A DNA stretch of 64,000 nucleotides from Ensifer sp. PDNC004. GTDB taxonomy: Bacteria > Pseudomonadota > Alphaproteobacteria > Rhizobiales > Rhizobiaceae. Each line of letters opens with the position of its first letter. Position 1 is the stretch's first letter. This document shows, piece after piece, positions 1 through 11,950 of the stretch. The stretch lies in contig NZ_CP070353.1 in the NCBI RefSeq assembly GCF_016919405.1, positions 1,488,001-1,552,000 of the forward strand, read 5' to 3'. Under the pieces are notes generated by a model. The model had not been told where the DNA came from. It made no database searches and saw only the letters and a program-made list of their open reading frames with translations. The position numbers were made by a program, and so were the translations under genes.

Positions 1-395
1 TAGAGCGACATCAGGTCGTTGGCCGAGATCATCAGGAGCATGCCGAGCGTTGCCAGCACCAGGAGCACCGGAAACTCGAAACGGTCGATCTGGGCAGAGC
101 GCGCATGGCCGACCGTCATCACCAGGGCGGTGATGGAGCCGATCAGGGCAAGAACCTTCATGAACTTGGCGAAGGGATCCGACAGGAAGGCGCCGCCATA
201 GGCTTCGCCTTCACCAGTCTTCAGAACGAGCCAGAGGCCGGCGATGATCAGAACGGCAACCGCAAGACCGGTGACCGTCGACGCCGACTTCTCGCCGGAA
301 AACACGCCAATCATCAGCAATGCCATCGCGCCGACCGCGAGGATCAGCTCGGGGATCGAGAGTTGCAGGCTTGCAAGGAGGGTTTCAGCAGTCAT
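1..395 (-). CDS. nuoN: NADH-quinone oxidoreductase subunit N, 3' part cut off
   Basis: This is the last gene of the complex I operon. Only the first 131 codons, running leftward from the ATG at 395, lie in the window; the C-terminal two thirds are beyond position 1. The visible part is strongly hydrophobic with about four membrane segments, as expected for an antiporter-like proton-pumping subunit of the membrane arm. It starts 19 bases after the nuoM stop, so it is co-transcribed. The family assignment rests on position after nuoM and on the hydrophobic N-terminus ([20 protein letters not shown]). Confidence 0.93.
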   Translation of the reverse strand, partial: MTAETLLASLQLSIPELILAVGAMALLMIGVFSGEKSASTVTGLAVAVLIIAGLWLVLKTGEGEAYGGAFLSDPFAKFMKVLALIGSITALVMTVGHARSAQIDRFEFPVLLVLATLGMLLMISANDLMSL

Positions 396-414
396 GTCCA
401 ATCACGTCCTGTGG

Positions 415-1926
415 TCATTGCACCGAAAGCGCAACGTTTTGCGCTGCCTGCAGGGCTGCGGAGTAGTTGTTGACGAGCAGATCCACGGAGGCCGCAGTCG
501 CATCGAAGATCGGTGCCGGGTAGACGCCGAAGAAGATCGTCAGGATCACCAGCGGATAAAGGATGGCCTTTTCGCGCGGCGACAGGTCGAGCAACGCCTT
601 CAGGCTTTCCTTTTCCAAGGCACCGAACACGACCCGGCGATAGAGCCAGAGCGCGTAAGCCGCCGACAGGATCACGCCGGAGGTGGCAAAGAGCGCAACC
701 CAGGTGTTGGCACGGAAGGCGCCAACCAGGGTCAGCACTTCACCCACGAAGCTGGACGTGCCCGGCAGGCCGACGTTCGCCATGGTGAACACCATGAAGG
801 CGACGGCATATTTCGGCATGTTGTTGACGAGACCGCCATAGGCGGAGATTTCGCGTGTGTGCAGACGATCGTAGACAACGCCGACGCAAAGGAAGAGCGC
901 GCCCGAGACGATGCCGTGCGACAGCATCTGGAAGATCGCACCCTGAACGCCCTGAACGTTGGCAGCAAAGATACCCATTGTCACGTAGCCCATGTGTGCC
1001 ACCGACGAATAGGCGATCAGCTTCTTGATGTCGGTCTGCATCAGCGCCACCAGCGAGGTGTAGATGATGGCGACGACCGAGAGCGTGAAGACGAACGGCT
1101 GGAAGTAGTCGGATGCCAACGGGAACATCGGCAGCGAGAAGCGCAAGAAGCCGTAACCACCGAGCTTAAGGAGCACGCCGGCCAGGATGACCGAGCCTGC
1201 GGTCGGCGCCTGAACGTGCGCGTCGGGAAGCCAGGTGTGGACCGGCCACATCGGCATCTTCACCGCAAAGGATGCGAAGAAGGCGAGCCAAAGCCAGGTC
1301 TGCATCTGGCGCGGGAAGTTATAGGCGAGCAACTGCGTGATGTCGGTCGTACCGGCCTGCCAGTACATCGCCATGATCGCAAGCAGCATCAGCACCGAGC
1401 CGAGCAGCGTATAGAGGAAGAACTTGTAGCTGGCGTAAACGCGGTCCTTGCCGCCCCAGACACCGATGATGAGGAACATCGGAATGAGGCCGGCTTCGAA
1501 GAACACGTAGAACAGCACGATATCGAGCGACACGAAGACGCCGATCATGAACGTTTCCAGGACCAGGAACGCGATCATGTATTCCTTGAGCCGTTTCTCG
1601 ATCGACAGCCAGCTTGCGAGCACGCAGAACGGCATGAGGAACGCCGAGAGCACGACGAACAGCATCGAGATGCCATCTATACCCAGATGGTAGGAAATGC
1701 CGGTGCCGAGCCACTCATGCTTTTCGATCATCTGGAAGCCGGGGTTCGAGGCATCGAACTGGTACCAGATATAGACCGACACCGCGAAGGTGAAGATCGT
1801 CGTCAGCAGCGATACGTTCAGGATATTCCGGCGGCCGTAGGCGCTGTCTTCCCTGACAAGCAAGAGAAGCAGAACGCCGACGAGCGGCATGAAGGTGACC
1901 GCGGAAAGTACGGGCCAATCGGTCAT
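415..1926 (-). CDS. nuoM: NADH-quinone oxidoreductase subunit M
   Basis: 503-residue antiporter-like subunit of the complex I membrane arm with about 14 membrane helices. Charged residues known to matter for proton pumping are visible: Glu144 in the segment [10 protein letters not shown], Lys223 in AVKMPMW and Lys254 in LLKLGGYG. I chose the ATG at 1926 (MTDWPVLS) over an upstream in-frame start because AGGAG lies about 9 bases before it and its A is shared with the nuoL stop codon (TGATG). That overlap implies translational coupling to nuoL. Length and motifs are normal for the family. Confidence 0.97.
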   Translation of the reverse strand: MTDWPVLSAVTFMPLVGVLLLLLVREDSAYGRRNILNVSLLTTIFTFAVSVYIWYQFDASNPGFQMIEKHEWLGTGISYHLGIDGISMLFVVLSAFLMPFCVLASWLSIEKRLKEYMIAFLVLETFMIGVFVSLDIVLFYVFFEAGLIPMFLIIGVWGGKDRVYASYKFFLYTLLGSVLMLLAIMAMYWQAGTTDITQLLAYNFPRQMQTWLWLAFFASFAVKMPMWPVHTWLPDAHVQAPTAGSVILAGVLLKLGGYGFLRFSLPMFPLASDYFQPFVFTLSVVAIIYTSLVALMQTDIKKLIAYSSVAHMGYVTMGIFAANVQGVQGAIFQMLSHGIVSGALFLCVGVVYDRLHTREISAYGGLVNNMPKYAVAFMVFTMANVGLPGTSSFVGEVLTLVGAFRANTWVALFATSGVILSAAYALWLYRRVVFGALEKESLKALLDLSPREKAILYPLVILTIFFGVYPAPIFDATAASVDLLVNNYSAALQAAQNVALSVQ

Positions 1927-3920
1927 CAGAAGGAACTCCTGAACATCATCCAAGTAACAAGCGCGGCAATGCCGATGAGCATCGCGAACGCGTAGTGATA
2001 GAGGTAACCAGTCTGCAGGCGGACAACGCGGTCAGTGACGTTGAGCACGCGAGCGGCAATGCCGTTCGGGCCGTAACCATCGATCACGCGGCCGTCGCCT
2101 TCTTTCCACAGGAAGGTGCCGAGCCACTTGGCCGAGCGCACGAACAGGAAGTCGTAGAGCTCGTCGAAGTACCACTTGTTCAAGAGGAACTGGTAGAGAC
2201 CGCGATGCTGCTCGGCCAGATACTTCGGCAGTTCCGGCCGGCGGATATACATGTACCAGGCGGTGAAGAGGCCGAGCGCCATGGCGCAGAACGGGCTCCA
2301 CTTAACCCACTTCGGGACATCGTGGTAGGTCTCGAGGATTTCGTTCTCAGCCGATGTGAACAGCGCGCCCTTCCAGAACTCGGCATAGTGATGGCCGAAG
2401 AAGTAGTCGTGGAAGAGGAAGCCGGCGACGAGCGCACCAACGCCAAGAATGTAGAGCGGCACCAGCATGACCTGCGGCGATTCGTGGACGTGATGCATGA
2501 CATCCGAGGAAGCGCGCGGCTTGCCGTGGAACGTCATGAAGGCCAGACGCCAGGAGTAGAAGCTGGTGAAGAGCGCAGCGACGACCAGCAGCGCGAAGGC
2601 AAAGCCGGAAACCGAGCTATGCGCGGCATAGGCGGATTCGATGATCGCGTCCTTCGAGAAGAAGCCCGCGGTACCGATGATCGTGCCGGGGATGCCGACG
2701 CCGGTCAGTGCGATCGTGCCGATGAACATCATCCAGTAGGTAACTGGAATGTGCTTCCGCAGACCGCCCATGTAACGCATGTCCTGCTCGCCATCGACGG
2801 CGTGGATGACCGAACCGGCACCCAAGAACAGGAGAGCCTTGAAGAAGGCGTGCGTGAAGAGGTGGAAGATCGCCGCGCCATAGGCGCCGACGCCGAGCGC
2901 CACGAACATATATCCGAGCTGCGAGCAGGTCGAATAGGCGATGACGCGCTTGATGTCGTTCTGGACGAGGCCGACGGTCGCCGCGAAGAAGGCGGTGATC
3001 GCACCGATGATGGTGACGACGGTCAGCGCATCCGGCGACAGTTCGAACAGCGGCGACATGCGGGCGACGAGGAACACACCGGCGGTAACCATGGTTGCGG
3101 CATGGATAAGAGCCGAAACCGGGGTCGGGCCTTCCATGGCGTCCGGAAGCCAAGTGTGCAGCAGGAACTGCGCCGACTTGCCCATGGCACCCATGAAGAG
3201 CAACAGGCACGCGGCAGTAACGGCGTCAGCCTTGTCGAGATGCATGCCGAACAGGGTGACGACCGCCCCCCCTGCTGCTGCACCTTCAGCCGGCAGATAG
3301 GTCTTGGCGGCAGCGAAGATCGTCTCGAAGCTGATCGAACCGAACAGCACGAAGACGAGGAAGATGCCGAGCGAGAAGCCGAAGTCGCCGACGCGGTTGA
3401 CGATGAAGGCCTTCATCGCCGCAGCATTGGCCGACGGCTTCTTGTACCAGAAACCGATGAGCAGGTAGGACGCCAGACCCACGCCTTCCCAGCCGAAGAA
3501 CATCTGCAGCAGGTTGTCCGACGTGATGAGCATGAGCATCGCGAAGGTGAAGAGCGACAGATAGGCAAAGAAGCGCGGGCGATGCGGATCGTGGTGCATG
3601 TAGCCGATCGAATAGACATGCACGAGCGTCGACACCGTGTTGACTACTACGAACATGACGGACGTCAGCGTATCGACGCGGAACGCCCATTCGACATCGA
3701 AACTGCCGGACTGGATCCAGCGCAGCACCGAAACCTTGATCATTTCCTGGTGCCCCATGGCCACGTCGAAGAAGACGTACCAGGAGAGCGCAGCAGCGAT
3801 GATCATCAGACCGCTGGTGACAAACTCCGATGCCTTGGCGCCGATCGAATTACCGAAGAGGCCGGCGATCAGAAAGCCGATCAAAGGCAGGAAGACGATA
3901 GCCTTGATGATGGTATCCAT
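1926..3920 (-). CDS. nuoL: NADH-quinone oxidoreductase subunit L
   Basis: 664-residue protein, the most distal antiporter-like subunit of the complex I membrane arm. About 14 N-terminal helices are followed by a long C-terminal region that in known structures forms the lateral amphipathic helix along the membrane arm. Glu145 in [11 protein letters not shown] and the lysine-bearing [18 protein letters not shown] stretch are the conserved proton-path motifs. It begins 7 bases after the nuoK stop and ends in a one-base overlap with nuoM, so the block K-L-M-N is a tight translational unit. Confidence 0.98.
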   Translation of the reverse strand: MDTIIKAIVFLPLIGFLIAGLFGNSIGAKASEFVTSGLMIIAAALSWYVFFDVAMGHQEMIKVSVLRWIQSGSFDVEWAFRVDTLTSVMFVVVNTVSTLVHVYSIGYMHHDPHRPRFFAYLSLFTFAMLMLITSDNLLQMFFGWEGVGLASYLLIGFWYKKPSANAAAMKAFIVNRVGDFGFSLGIFLVFVLFGSISFETIFAAAKTYLPAEGAAAGGAVVTLFGMHLDKADAVTAACLLLFMGAMGKSAQFLLHTWLPDAMEGPTPVSALIHAATMVTAGVFLVARMSPLFELSPDALTVVTIIGAITAFFAATVGLVQNDIKRVIAYSTCSQLGYMFVALGVGAYGAAIFHLFTHAFFKALLFLGAGSVIHAVDGEQDMRYMGGLRKHIPVTYWMMFIGTIALTGVGIPGTIIGTAGFFSKDAIIESAYAAHSSVSGFAFALLVVAALFTSFYSWRLAFMTFHGKPRASSDVMHHVHESPQVMLVPLYILGVGALVAGFLFHDYFFGHHYAEFWKGALFTSAENEILETYHDVPKWVKWSPFCAMALGLFTAWYMYIRRPELPKYLAEQHRGLYQFLLNKWYFDELYDFLFVRSAKWLGTFLWKEGDGRVIDGYGPNGIAARVLNVTDRVVRLQTGYLYHYAFAMLIGIAALVTWMMFRSSF

Positions 3921-3927
3921 AGCCCAA

Positions 3928-4236
3928 TCAGCCCTTCATCATGTTGACGTCTTCAACAGCGATCGAGCCGCGGTTGCGGTAGAAGACGACGAGAATTGCA
4001 AGTCCGATGGCCGCTTCCGCAGCCGCGACGGTCAGAATGAACAGGGCAAAGACCTGGCCAGTGATATCGTTCAGGAACGCCGAGAAGGCGACCATGTTGA
4101 TATTGACCGCGAGAAGAATGAGTTCGACCGACATCAGGATGACGATGACGTTCTTCCGGTTCAGGAAGATGCCGAAGACGCCCAGCGTGAACAGGATGGC
4201 GCTGACGGTGAGATAGTGGGAAATTCCGATTTCCAT
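3928..4236 (-). CDS. nuoK: NADH-quinone oxidoreductase subunit K
   Basis: 102-residue membrane subunit with three helices, the usual size for NuoK. The two membrane glutamates typical of the family are present: Glu38 in [11 protein letters not shown] and Glu74 in [10 protein letters not shown]. The open frame extends 30 codons upstream, but that stretch is arginine- and proline-rich and overlaps nuoJ. The ATG at 4236 (MEIGISHYL) gives the standard N-terminus and follows a GAGGAAC-like ribosome binding site. It lies between nuoJ and nuoL. Confidence 0.97.
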   Translation of the reverse strand: MEIGISHYLTVSAILFTLGVFGIFLNRKNVIVILMSVELILLAVNINMVAFSAFLNDITGQVFALFILTVAAAEAAIGLAILVVFYRNRGSIAVEDVNMMKG

Positions 4237-4264
4237 TTTTTTGTTCCTCGATCTCGCGTCCGAC

Positions 4265-4879
4265 TTAGATGCCCTGGCCGGGCTTGACCGAGACCACTTC
4301 GACGGCGGTCTCGGGCGTGCGGGCAACCTGCTGCGGGATGTTCTGGCGCTTGACGTTGTCGCGGTGGCGCAGGGTCAGCACGATCGCGCCGATCATGGCG
4401 ACGAGCAGGACCAGGCCAGCGATCTGGAAGAAGTAGACGTAGTGGGTATAGAGCACGTCGCCGAGCGCTGCCGTGTTCGTGCGGTCGGCGACGGCCGGGA
4501 TCGGCATCGAAATCGACTTGGCGATCTCCGGCGAGAACGTCGCACCGCCAACCACGATGATGAGCTCGGCTGCAAGGATCAGACCGATCAGAGCGCCGAC
4601 CGGCGCGTATTCGAGCACACCGGCCCGCAGTTCCGCGAAGTCGATGTCGAGCATCATGACCACGAACAGGAACAGCACCGCGACCGCGCCGACATAAACG
4701 ACCAGCAGGATCATCGCGAGGAATTCGGCGCCGGTCAACAGGAACAGACCTGCCGAGTTAAAGAAGGTCAGGATCAGGAACAGAACCGAATAAACCGGGT
4801 TCCTGGCCGCAATGACCATGAATGCCGACGCCACCGCGATGAAGGCAAAGAGATAGAAAAAAAGAACCTGCAGACCCAT
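4265..4879 (-). CDS. nuoJ: NADH-quinone oxidoreductase subunit J
   Basis: 204-residue subunit of the complex I membrane arm with five predicted helices. The segment [14 protein letters not shown] and the helix around [20 protein letters not shown] are characteristic of NuoJ; the latter matches the helix with a pi-bulge that changes conformation in the catalytic cycle. The frame is open 20 codons further upstream, but that part (MPVEWGQKRL) is not hydrophobic and lies in a hairpin-rich spacer, so ATG 4879 ([10 protein letters not shown]) is preferred. A 138-base gap separates it from nuoI, the longest gap inside the operon. Confidence 0.96.
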   Translation of the reverse strand: MGLQVLFFYLFAFIAVASAFMVIAARNPVYSVLFLILTFFNSAGLFLLTGAEFLAMILLVVYVGAVAVLFLFVVMMLDIDFAELRAGVLEYAPVGALIGLILAAELIIVVGGATFSPEIAKSISMPIPAVADRTNTAALGDVLYTHYVYFFQIAGLVLLVAMIGAIVLTLRHRDNVKRQNIPQQVARTPETAVEVVSVKPGQGI

Positions 4880-4940
4880 GATCGGTGCCTTCTTCGTCTT
4901 GCACGGTGTGAGGCGCTTCTGGCCCCACTCCACAGGCAAA

Positions 4941-5005
4941 GCCGGACACGCGTCCGGCCGTTGCCCAAACCTATGTCACATGCACCGCCCTCCCTGGGGC
5001 GGCAC
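4941..5005 (-). other. Two hairpins in the nuoI-nuoJ spacer
   Basis: The spacer between nuoI and nuoJ holds two inverted repeats. The first is GCCGGAC (4941-4947) against GTCCGGC (4952-4958) with a 4-base loop. The second pairs GCACCGCCC (4982-4990) with GGGCGGCAC (4997-5005) around a 6-base loop; on the minus-strand RNA all nine pairs form if two G-U pairs are counted. Neither has a following T tract, so neither looks like an intrinsic terminator. They could be RNA processing or stability elements that set the ratio of membrane-arm to hydrophilic-arm subunits. This is inference from sequence alone. Confidence 0.5.
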
Positions 5006-5017
5006 TACGCTCTGGCC

Positions 5018-5509
5018 TCAGCGATAAGGCGAGTCCATTGCGATGTTGCGTGCGATTTCCCGTTCCCAACGGTCGCCGTTGGCGAGGAGCTTGTCCTTGT
5101 CGTAGTACAGCTCTTCGCGCGTCTCGGTGGCGAACTCGAAGTTGGGGCCCTCGACGATGGCATCGACCGGACAGGCTTCCTGGCAGAAACCGCAATAGAT
5201 GCACTTCACCATGTCGATGTCGTAGCGAACCGTACGGCGGGTGCCGTCGTTGCGGCGCGGGCCGGCTTCGATGGTGATGGCCTGTGCAGGACAGATCGCC
5301 TCGCACAGCTTGCAGGCGATGCAGCGTTCTTCACCGTTCGGATAACGGCGCAGCGCATGCTCGCCGCGGAAGCGCGGGCTGACCGGCCCCTTTTCGAAGG
5401 GGTAGTTCAACGTCGCCTTCGGCTTGAAGAAATAACGCATCGACAGAAAGAACGCGCCGACGAATTCCTTCAGGAACAGCGAGCTGACGGCTTGCGAAAG
5501 ACCGGCCAT
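5018..5509 (-). CDS. nuoI: NADH-quinone oxidoreductase subunit I
   Basis: 163-residue ferredoxin-like subunit that passes electrons through clusters N6a and N6b to NuoB. Both four-cysteine motifs are intact: Cys63, 66, 69 and 73, and Cys103, 106, 109 and 113, each followed by the usual proline. Two ATGs stand back to back (5512 and 5509). GGAGG at 5520-5516 is only 3 bases from the first but 6 from the second, so 5509 (MAGLSQAV) is preferred. It follows nuoH by 64 bases. Confidence 0.97.
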   Translation of the reverse strand: MAGLSQAVSSLFLKEFVGAFFLSMRYFFKPKATLNYPFEKGPVSPRFRGEHALRRYPNGEERCIACKLCEAICPAQAITIEAGPRRNDGTRRTVRYDIDMVKCIYCGFCQEACPVDAIVEGPNFEFATETREELYYDKDKLLANGDRWEREIARNIAMDSPYR

Positions 5510-5573
5510 CATTTACCTCCAGAGTTGCCGGCCTGGGAGCGGCCGGCGGTATGCTGCCAAACGTGAGCCATCG

Positions 5574-6617
5574 TCATGCGGCTCCCGTCAGCTTGAGAAC
5601 GAACGCAGTGATCACGACCATTGCGAGAGAGATCGGCAGGAAGACCTTCCAGCCAAGACGCATCAGCTGGTCGTAGCGGTACCGCGGCACGAAAGCCTTC
5701 ACCATCGCGAACATGAAGAACACGAAGGATGCCTTCAGCACGAACCAGATGATGCCGGGAACCCAGTTGAGGAACCAGACGTCGACCGGAGGAAGCCAGC
5801 CGCCGAGGAACAGGATCGTCGTCAGCGCGCACATCAGGCAGATGGCGGCGTATTCGCCGAGCATGAACATCATGTAAGGCGTGGAGCCGTACTCGACCAT
5901 GAAGCCGGCGACGAGTTCGGATTCCGCTTCCGGAAGATCGAAGGGCGGGCGGTTCGTTTCGGCCAGCGCCGAAATGAAGAACACGATGAACATCGGGAAC
6001 AGCGCCAGCCAATGCCAGTCGAGGAACGACGCCGGCAGGCCGAGGTTCGTACCAATTCCGCTCGACTGCGCGTTGACGATGTCCGTCAGGTTCAGCGAGC
6101 CGACGCAGAGCAGAACGGTGACGATGACGAAGCCGATCGAGACTTCGTAGGAAACCATCTGTGCCGCGGAGCGAAGCGCGCCGAGGAAGGGATATTTGGA
6201 GTTCGACGCCCAACCGCCCATGATGATGCCATAAACTTCAAGCGAAGATATGGCGAACACGAAGAGGATACCGACGTTGATGTTCGCGATCACCCAGCCG
6301 GCGTTGAGCGGGATCACCGCCCAGGCGGCAAGCGCCAGCGTCACGGAGACGAGCGGGGCGAGCAGGAAGATCGCCTTGTTGGCGCCGGCGGGAATCACCG
6401 GCTCCTTGAAGACGAACTTCAAAAGGTCGGCGAAGGACTGGAAAAGTCCCCACGGGCCTACCACATTCGGACCACGGCGGAGCTGAACTGCAGCCCAGAT
6501 CTTACGGTCAGCGAGCAGGATGTAGGCGATGAAAAGCAGCAGCGCGACCAGGAGCAGCAGCGACTGGGCGACCATGATGATCGCGGGCCAGACATAGGTC
6601 GAAACGAAAGCGTCCAT
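5574..6617 (-). CDS. nuoH: NADH-quinone oxidoreductase subunit H
   Basis: 347-residue membrane subunit at the junction of the two complex I arms; with NuoB and NuoD it forms the quinone chamber. About eight helices are visible. The motif [13 protein letters not shown] near residues 40-53 and the acidic loop [20 protein letters not shown] are the family hallmarks; the loop lies by the quinone channel. It starts 20 bases after the nuoG stop and is of normal length, with no oddities. Confidence 0.98.
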   Translation of the reverse strand: MDAFVSTYVWPAIIMVAQSLLLLVALLLFIAYILLADRKIWAAVQLRRGPNVVGPWGLFQSFADLLKFVFKEPVIPAGANKAIFLLAPLVSVTLALAAWAVIPLNAGWVIANINVGILFVFAISSLEVYGIIMGGWASNSKYPFLGALRSAAQMVSYEVSIGFVIVTVLLCVGSLNLTDIVNAQSSGIGTNLGLPASFLDWHWLALFPMFIVFFISALAETNRPPFDLPEAESELVAGFMVEYGSTPYMMFMLGEYAAICLMCALTTILFLGGWLPPVDVWFLNWVPGIIWFVLKASFVFFMFAMVKAFVPRYRYDQLMRLGWKVFLPISLAMVVITAFVLKLTGAA

Positions 6618-6637
6618 GATACTCTATTCCCTCGCGC

Positions 6638-8719
6638 TCATTCCGCCGCAGCTTTGAAATTGTTGCGTGCCAAAGCCGAGCATTCGGCCATGACGGCGGA
6701 TGCGCGCGCTATCGGGTTCGTCAAATAGAAGTCTTTGACCGGAGACGCAAACACGGATTTGCCCATCTCACCGGCTTTTTGACCAAGTGCGGCAATTTCG
6801 TCGCCGTTGCCGGTCGCGATCGCGTCGACGTCAGCGAAATGCGGGTGGGCCGCATAGAGCTTCGAGCGCAATTCGCCAAGCGAATCAAAGGGCAGCTTCT
6901 TGCCGAGCACGTCGGAAAGCGCGCGGATGATCGCCCAATCCTCGCGGGCATCGCCCGGTGCGAAGCCGGCGCGGTTGCCGACCTGAACGCGGCCTTCGGT
7001 GTTGACCCAGGTACCGGACTTTTCGGTGTAGGTCGCGCCCGGCAGGATGACGTCGGCTGCATGTGCGCCGTTGTCGCCGTGCGAGCCGATATAGACCGTG
7101 AAGCCGGACTTGCGTTCCGCAAGATCGATCTCGTCGGCGCCGAGCAGGAAGAGAACGTCGGAGGCGGTGACCATCTCGGCCGCCGTCTTGCCGTTCGCGC
7201 CCGGAACGAAGCCGAGGTCGAGACCACCGACACGGGAGGCGGCCGTGTGAAGAACGGCAAAGCCGTTCCACTCGGCGGTGACTGCACCGACGGCGCCAGC
7301 GAGCTTGGCGGCAGCGGAAAGAACGGCAGCGCCGCCCTCCCCTGCAACAGCACCCTGGCCGATGAGGATCATCGGGCGCTGCGCCTTCTTCAAGGTCGCT
7401 GCAAACTTGCCCTTGCCCGAGACGAGCTCGGCCAGCGTTTCGGTGCCGGCGCCGAGATATTCGTATTCATAGCGCAGCTCACCCGGCTCGCCAATTACGG
7501 CAATCGGGAAGTTGCCCATGCGGTAGCGCTTGCGGATGCGGGCGTTGAGAACTGACGCCTCGAAGCGAGGATTGGAGCCGATGATCAGCAGCGCGTCAGC
7601 GCTTTCGATGCCAGCGATCGTCGGGTTGAAGAGGTAGCTGGCGCGGCCGAGCGACGGGTCGAGTGCGGCACCATCCTGGCGGCAGTCAACGCTCTCGGAG
7701 CCGAGCGCTGCAATCAGGCTCTTCAGCGCGTACATTTCTTCGACCGAAGCGAGGTCGCCGGCAATGGCGCCGATCTTGTCGCCGGAGGTCTGGGCAACGG
7801 CAGCCTTGACCGCCTGGAAGGCTTCGCCCCAGCTTGCCGGCTGCAGACGGCCGTCCTTCTTGACGTAAGGACGATCGAGACGCTGCGTCTTCAGGCCATC
7901 CCAGATGAAGCGGCTCTTGTCGGAGATCCACTCTTCGTTGATGTCCTCGTTGACGCGCGGCATGATGCGCATGACTTCGCGGCCGCGGGTGTCGACGCGG
8001 ATCGCCGAGCCGAGCGCGTCCATCACGTCGATGGATTCGGTCTTGTTCAGCTCCCACGGACGGGCGGTGAAGGCAAACGGCTTCGAGGTCAGCGCGCCGA
8101 CCGGGCAGAGGTCAACGACGTTGCCCTGCAGCTCGGAGGTCATCGCCTGCTCGAGATAGGTGGTGATTTCGGCGTCTTCGCCGCGGCCGATCAGGCCAAG
8201 CTCGGCAATGCCGGCAACTTCTGTCGTGAAGCGAACGCAGCGCGTGCAGTGAATGCAGCGGTTCATCACAGTCTTGACGAGCGGGCCGATGTACTTGTCT
8301 TCGACGGCGCGCTTGTTTTCCTGGTAGCGCGAGCTGTCGATACCAAAGGCCATGGCCTGGTCCTGCAGGTCGCATTCGCCGCCCTGGTCACAGATCGGGC
8401 AGTCGAGCGGATGGTTGATCAGCAGGAATTCCATCACGCCTTCGCGCGCCTTCTTGACCATCGGCGTGGTCGTGAAGACTTCCGGCGCTTCGCCGTTCGG
8501 GCCCGGACGTAGGTCGCGCACGCCCATGGCGCAGGAGGCGGCGGGCTTGGGCGGCCCTCCCTTCACCTCGATCAGACACATGCGGCAGTTGCCGGCGACC
8601 GAAAGCCGCTCGTGGAAACAGAAGCGCGGAACTTCAGCCCCGGCCTCTTCGCACGCCTGAAGCAGCGTGAAATGATCCGGTACCTCGATCTCTTTTCCGT
8701 CGACTTTCAGCTTTGCCAT
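6638..8719 (-). CDS. nuoG: NADH-quinone oxidoreductase subunit G
   Basis: 693-residue iron-sulfur subunit of the peripheral arm. A [2Fe-2S] site uses Cys34, 45, 48 and 63. A His/Cys site (His103, Cys107, 110, 116) and a [4Fe-4S] site (Cys155, 158, 161, 205) follow. The C-terminal two thirds form a molybdopterin-oxidoreductase-like fold with no catalytic role in complex I. An upstream TTG at 8731 would add four residues, but the AGGA element abuts it; ATG 8719 (MAKLKVDGKE) fits better, with a 12-base spacer. The gene is separated from the preceding small gene by 111 bases. Confidence 0.97.
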   Translation of the reverse strand: MAKLKVDGKEIEVPDHFTLLQACEEAGAEVPRFCFHERLSVAGNCRMCLIEVKGGPPKPAASCAMGVRDLRPGPNGEAPEVFTTTPMVKKAREGVMEFLLINHPLDCPICDQGGECDLQDQAMAFGIDSSRYQENKRAVEDKYIGPLVKTVMNRCIHCTRCVRFTTEVAGIAELGLIGRGEDAEITTYLEQAMTSELQGNVVDLCPVGALTSKPFAFTARPWELNKTESIDVMDALGSAIRVDTRGREVMRIMPRVNEDINEEWISDKSRFIWDGLKTQRLDRPYVKKDGRLQPASWGEAFQAVKAAVAQTSGDKIGAIAGDLASVEEMYALKSLIAALGSESVDCRQDGAALDPSLGRASYLFNPTIAGIESADALLIIGSNPRFEASVLNARIRKRYRMGNFPIAVIGEPGELRYEYEYLGAGTETLAELVSGKGKFAATLKKAQRPMILIGQGAVAGEGGAAVLSAAAKLAGAVGAVTAEWNGFAVLHTAASRVGGLDLGFVPGANGKTAAEMVTASDVLFLLGADEIDLAERKSGFTVYIGSHGDNGAHAADVILPGATYTEKSGTWVNTEGRVQVGNRAGFAPGDAREDWAIIRALSDVLGKKLPFDSLGELRSKLYAAHPHFADVDAIATGNGDEIAALGQKAGEMGKSVFASPVKDFYLTNPIARASAVMAECSALARNNFKAAAE

Positions 8720-8830
8720 CTTCGTACTCAATCCTGTCTTCCGTCCGTCGGCCCATCGGCGACGGACAATTCCAACACAGCCTTGCTGCTTGCGGGCGAT
8801 GGCCGTCTCCGGTCCCCCGCCCCTATTGTC

Positions 8831-9481
8831 TCACGCGCCTTTCAGCGCCTTGGCCTGTCCAACCCAATCGTCCCGCTTGATCCGCCCGCCGAAACCGAGT
8901 TCGTCGTCGAAGCGGGCGACATCTGCCTCGCTCCAGCGGGCGATGTCGGCAAAGCCGCTGATGCCCTTGGCGTTCAGCACCTGCTCGAGCTTCGGACCGA
9001 TGCCGGAGATCCGCTTGAGGTCGTCGGCGGCTTTCGCCTTGGCACGCGTCGCGCGCGCCTTGACCACCTTTTCAGCGGCAACCTTCTCGACCGCCGGCTT
9101 TGCCGCTGCGCGCCTGGCAGTCGCGGACGGCTTGGCGCCCGGTTCCGGCCTCGCTTCGGCCTGCGTCGTCTTTGCGACGGCGGCAGGCGCCGCGTCAGAC
9201 GCTGCGGGCTCTGCCCGCTTCTGCGCCGCCTCGACGGCCCCTTGCATCGCGCCGATCATGGCGCCTGCAATCTGGGTCGTGAGACCTAAGCCGATCGCGG
9301 TCGCTGCCGCAACTGCGGCTGCCGGATGGACCATCAGCGGATGCAGCGGCACCTTTGAAAGGCCCTTCATCCATTCGCCCATGCCGAACGGATCGGCCGG
9401 ATCGCCGCCAAGCGGACGCGCGAACGGAATGCCTGCTTCGGCCTGTCCCTTCATCTGTCCCTCCCCGCGTGCGCCGGCCAT
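8831..9481 (-). CDS. Membrane-anchored helix-hairpin-helix protein encoded inside the nuo operon
   Basis: 216 residues between nuoF and nuoG, 6 bases after the nuoF stop. From the N-terminus: a short polar part, a hydrophobic Ala/Gly-rich helix near residues 50-75, an Ala/Lys-rich linker, and a C-terminal domain of about 65 residues with ISGIGPKLEQVLNAKGI, a helix-hairpin-helix signature. The same domain ends NuoE in this operon, including the shared [11 protein letters not shown] / RDDWVGQAKAL stretch. Such proteins are sometimes labelled flap-endonuclease-like, but no nuclease residues are seen. An assembly or stability role in complex I is inference. An alternative start at 9454 has a stronger GGAGG element. 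Function unknown. Confidence 0.85.
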   Translation of the reverse strand: MAGARGEGQMKGQAEAGIPFARPLGGDPADPFGMGEWMKGLSKVPLHPLMVHPAAAVAAATAIGLGLTTQIAGAMIGAMQGAVEAAQKRAEPAASDAAPAAVAKTTQAEARPEPGAKPSATARRAAAKPAVEKVAAEKVVKARATRAKAKAADDLKRISGIGPKLEQVLNAKGISGFADIARWSEADVARFDDELGFGGRIKRDDWVGQAKALKGA

Positions 9482-9487
9482 CGTGCC

Positions 9488-10792
<1,305 letters not shown>

Positions 10793-10803
10793 AATTCACC
10801 TCT

Positions 10804-11934
10804 TTACCGCGGCTTCTTGCCGAAGACCTTGATGTATTCGGCTTCGCCGCCCTTGGCGAGCGCCTTGGCCTGCTTGACCCAGTCGTCGCGTTCGATGCGG
10901 CCCTTGAAATTCAGGTATCCGTCAACCCACTCGCGCTCCGCCTTCTTCCACGAAGCAACTTGCGCGTAGGTGTAGATGCCCAGTTCGTTGAGCGTACCTT
11001 CTATCTTCGGACCGACGCCCGAGATCAGCTTGAGGTCGTCGACAGCTGCCGGCTTATCGATACCGGCCGGACGGTTCTTGTCCTCCAGCGACGGCTTGCC
11101 GGAAACGGCGGCGGCCTTCACCGGGGTCGACTTGTCAACGGTGTCGCCTTCAACCTTGGCGTTGGCAGCGGCTTCCGCCTTTGCCGTTGCCGGCGTCTTC
11201 AGCGAAGCATTGGTCTCGCTCGCTGCGGTCTTGACACGGCCGGCGTTCGACGGCGGAACCGAGACGGCCGGCGCATCGCTTGCCTTCTTGGCAGCGCCGG
11301 GCGCAGCCTTGGCCGAAGCAGAGCCTGCCGCCATCAGCGTGGTCGGGCCACCCTCGGGGGCGGAATAGATGCGATCGATCTGCGGACCGGGGGTAACTTC
11401 AGCACCCTTGCCTGCCTCAAACCGGTCGATGATCTGCTCGAGTTGCTCGGGCGTCAGGTCTTCGAAGGTGTCCTTGAAGATCATGACCATCGGTGCGTTG
11501 ACGCAGGCGCCCTGACATTCGACTTCTTCCCAGGAGAGCGTGCCGCTCTCGTTCAGGGTGAAGGGATCATGGGCAATCTTGCTCTTGCAGACCTTGATCA
11601 GGTCTTCGGCGCCACGCAGCATGCAGGGCGTCGTGCCGCAAACCTGAACGTGGGCGCGCGTGCCGACCGGCTTCAACTGGAACTGGGTGTAGAAGGTCGC
11701 AACTTCGAGCGCGCGGATATACGGCATGCCGAGCATGTCCGCGATCGACTCGATGGCGGCCTTCGTGACCCAACCGTCCTGGTCCTGGGCGCGCATCAAC
11801 AACGGGATGACGGCAGACTGCTCACGACCCTTGGGGTATTTGTTGATCGTTTCCTTCGCCCAGGCGGCGTTCTCCTTGCTGAAGGCAAAGCTCGCTGGCT
11901 GGACGGTGTCTTCGGCTAGTCGACGAACGGACAT
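10804..11934 (-). CDS. nuoE: NADH-quinone oxidoreductase subunit E with long C-terminal extension
   Basis: 376 residues, more than twice the length of enterobacterial NuoE. The first ~190 residues are a normal 24-kDa subunit: a thioredoxin-like fold with [2Fe-2S] ligands Cys99, 104, 140 and 144. An Ala/Lys/Thr-rich, probably disordered linker follows (about 190-300). The last ~75 residues form a helix-hairpin-helix domain ([17 protein letters not shown]) nearly the same as the end of the 216-residue protein encoded after nuoF. Long NuoE forms are known in rhizobia, but I know of no role for the extension. GTG 11946 is an alternative start; ATG 11934 has AAGG at better spacing. Confidence 0.96.
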   Translation of the reverse strand: MSVRRLAEDTVQPASFAFSKENAAWAKETINKYPKGREQSAVIPLLMRAQDQDGWVTKAAIESIADMLGMPYIRALEVATFYTQFQLKPVGTRAHVQVCGTTPCMLRGAEDLIKVCKSKIAHDPFTLNESGTLSWEEVECQGACVNAPMVMIFKDTFEDLTPEQLEQIIDRFEAGKGAEVTPGPQIDRIYSAPEGGPTTLMAAGSASAKAAPGAAKKASDAPAVSVPPSNAGRVKTAASETNASLKTPATAKAEAAANAKVEGDTVDKSTPVKAAAVSGKPSLEDKNRPAGIDKPAAVDDLKLISGVGPKIEGTLNELGIYTYAQVASWKKAEREWVDGYLNFKGRIERDDWVKQAKALAKGGEAEYIKVFGKKPR

Positions 11935-11950
11935 TCTAGTGGACACCTTA

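Noticed and set aside
244..3947. Long plus-strand open frames opposite nuoL and nuoM (583 and 650 codons)
   Set aside because: They are antisense to membrane subunits, rich in Arg, Glu, Asp and His, and match no fold. High GC at third codon positions removes stop codons from the opposite strand.
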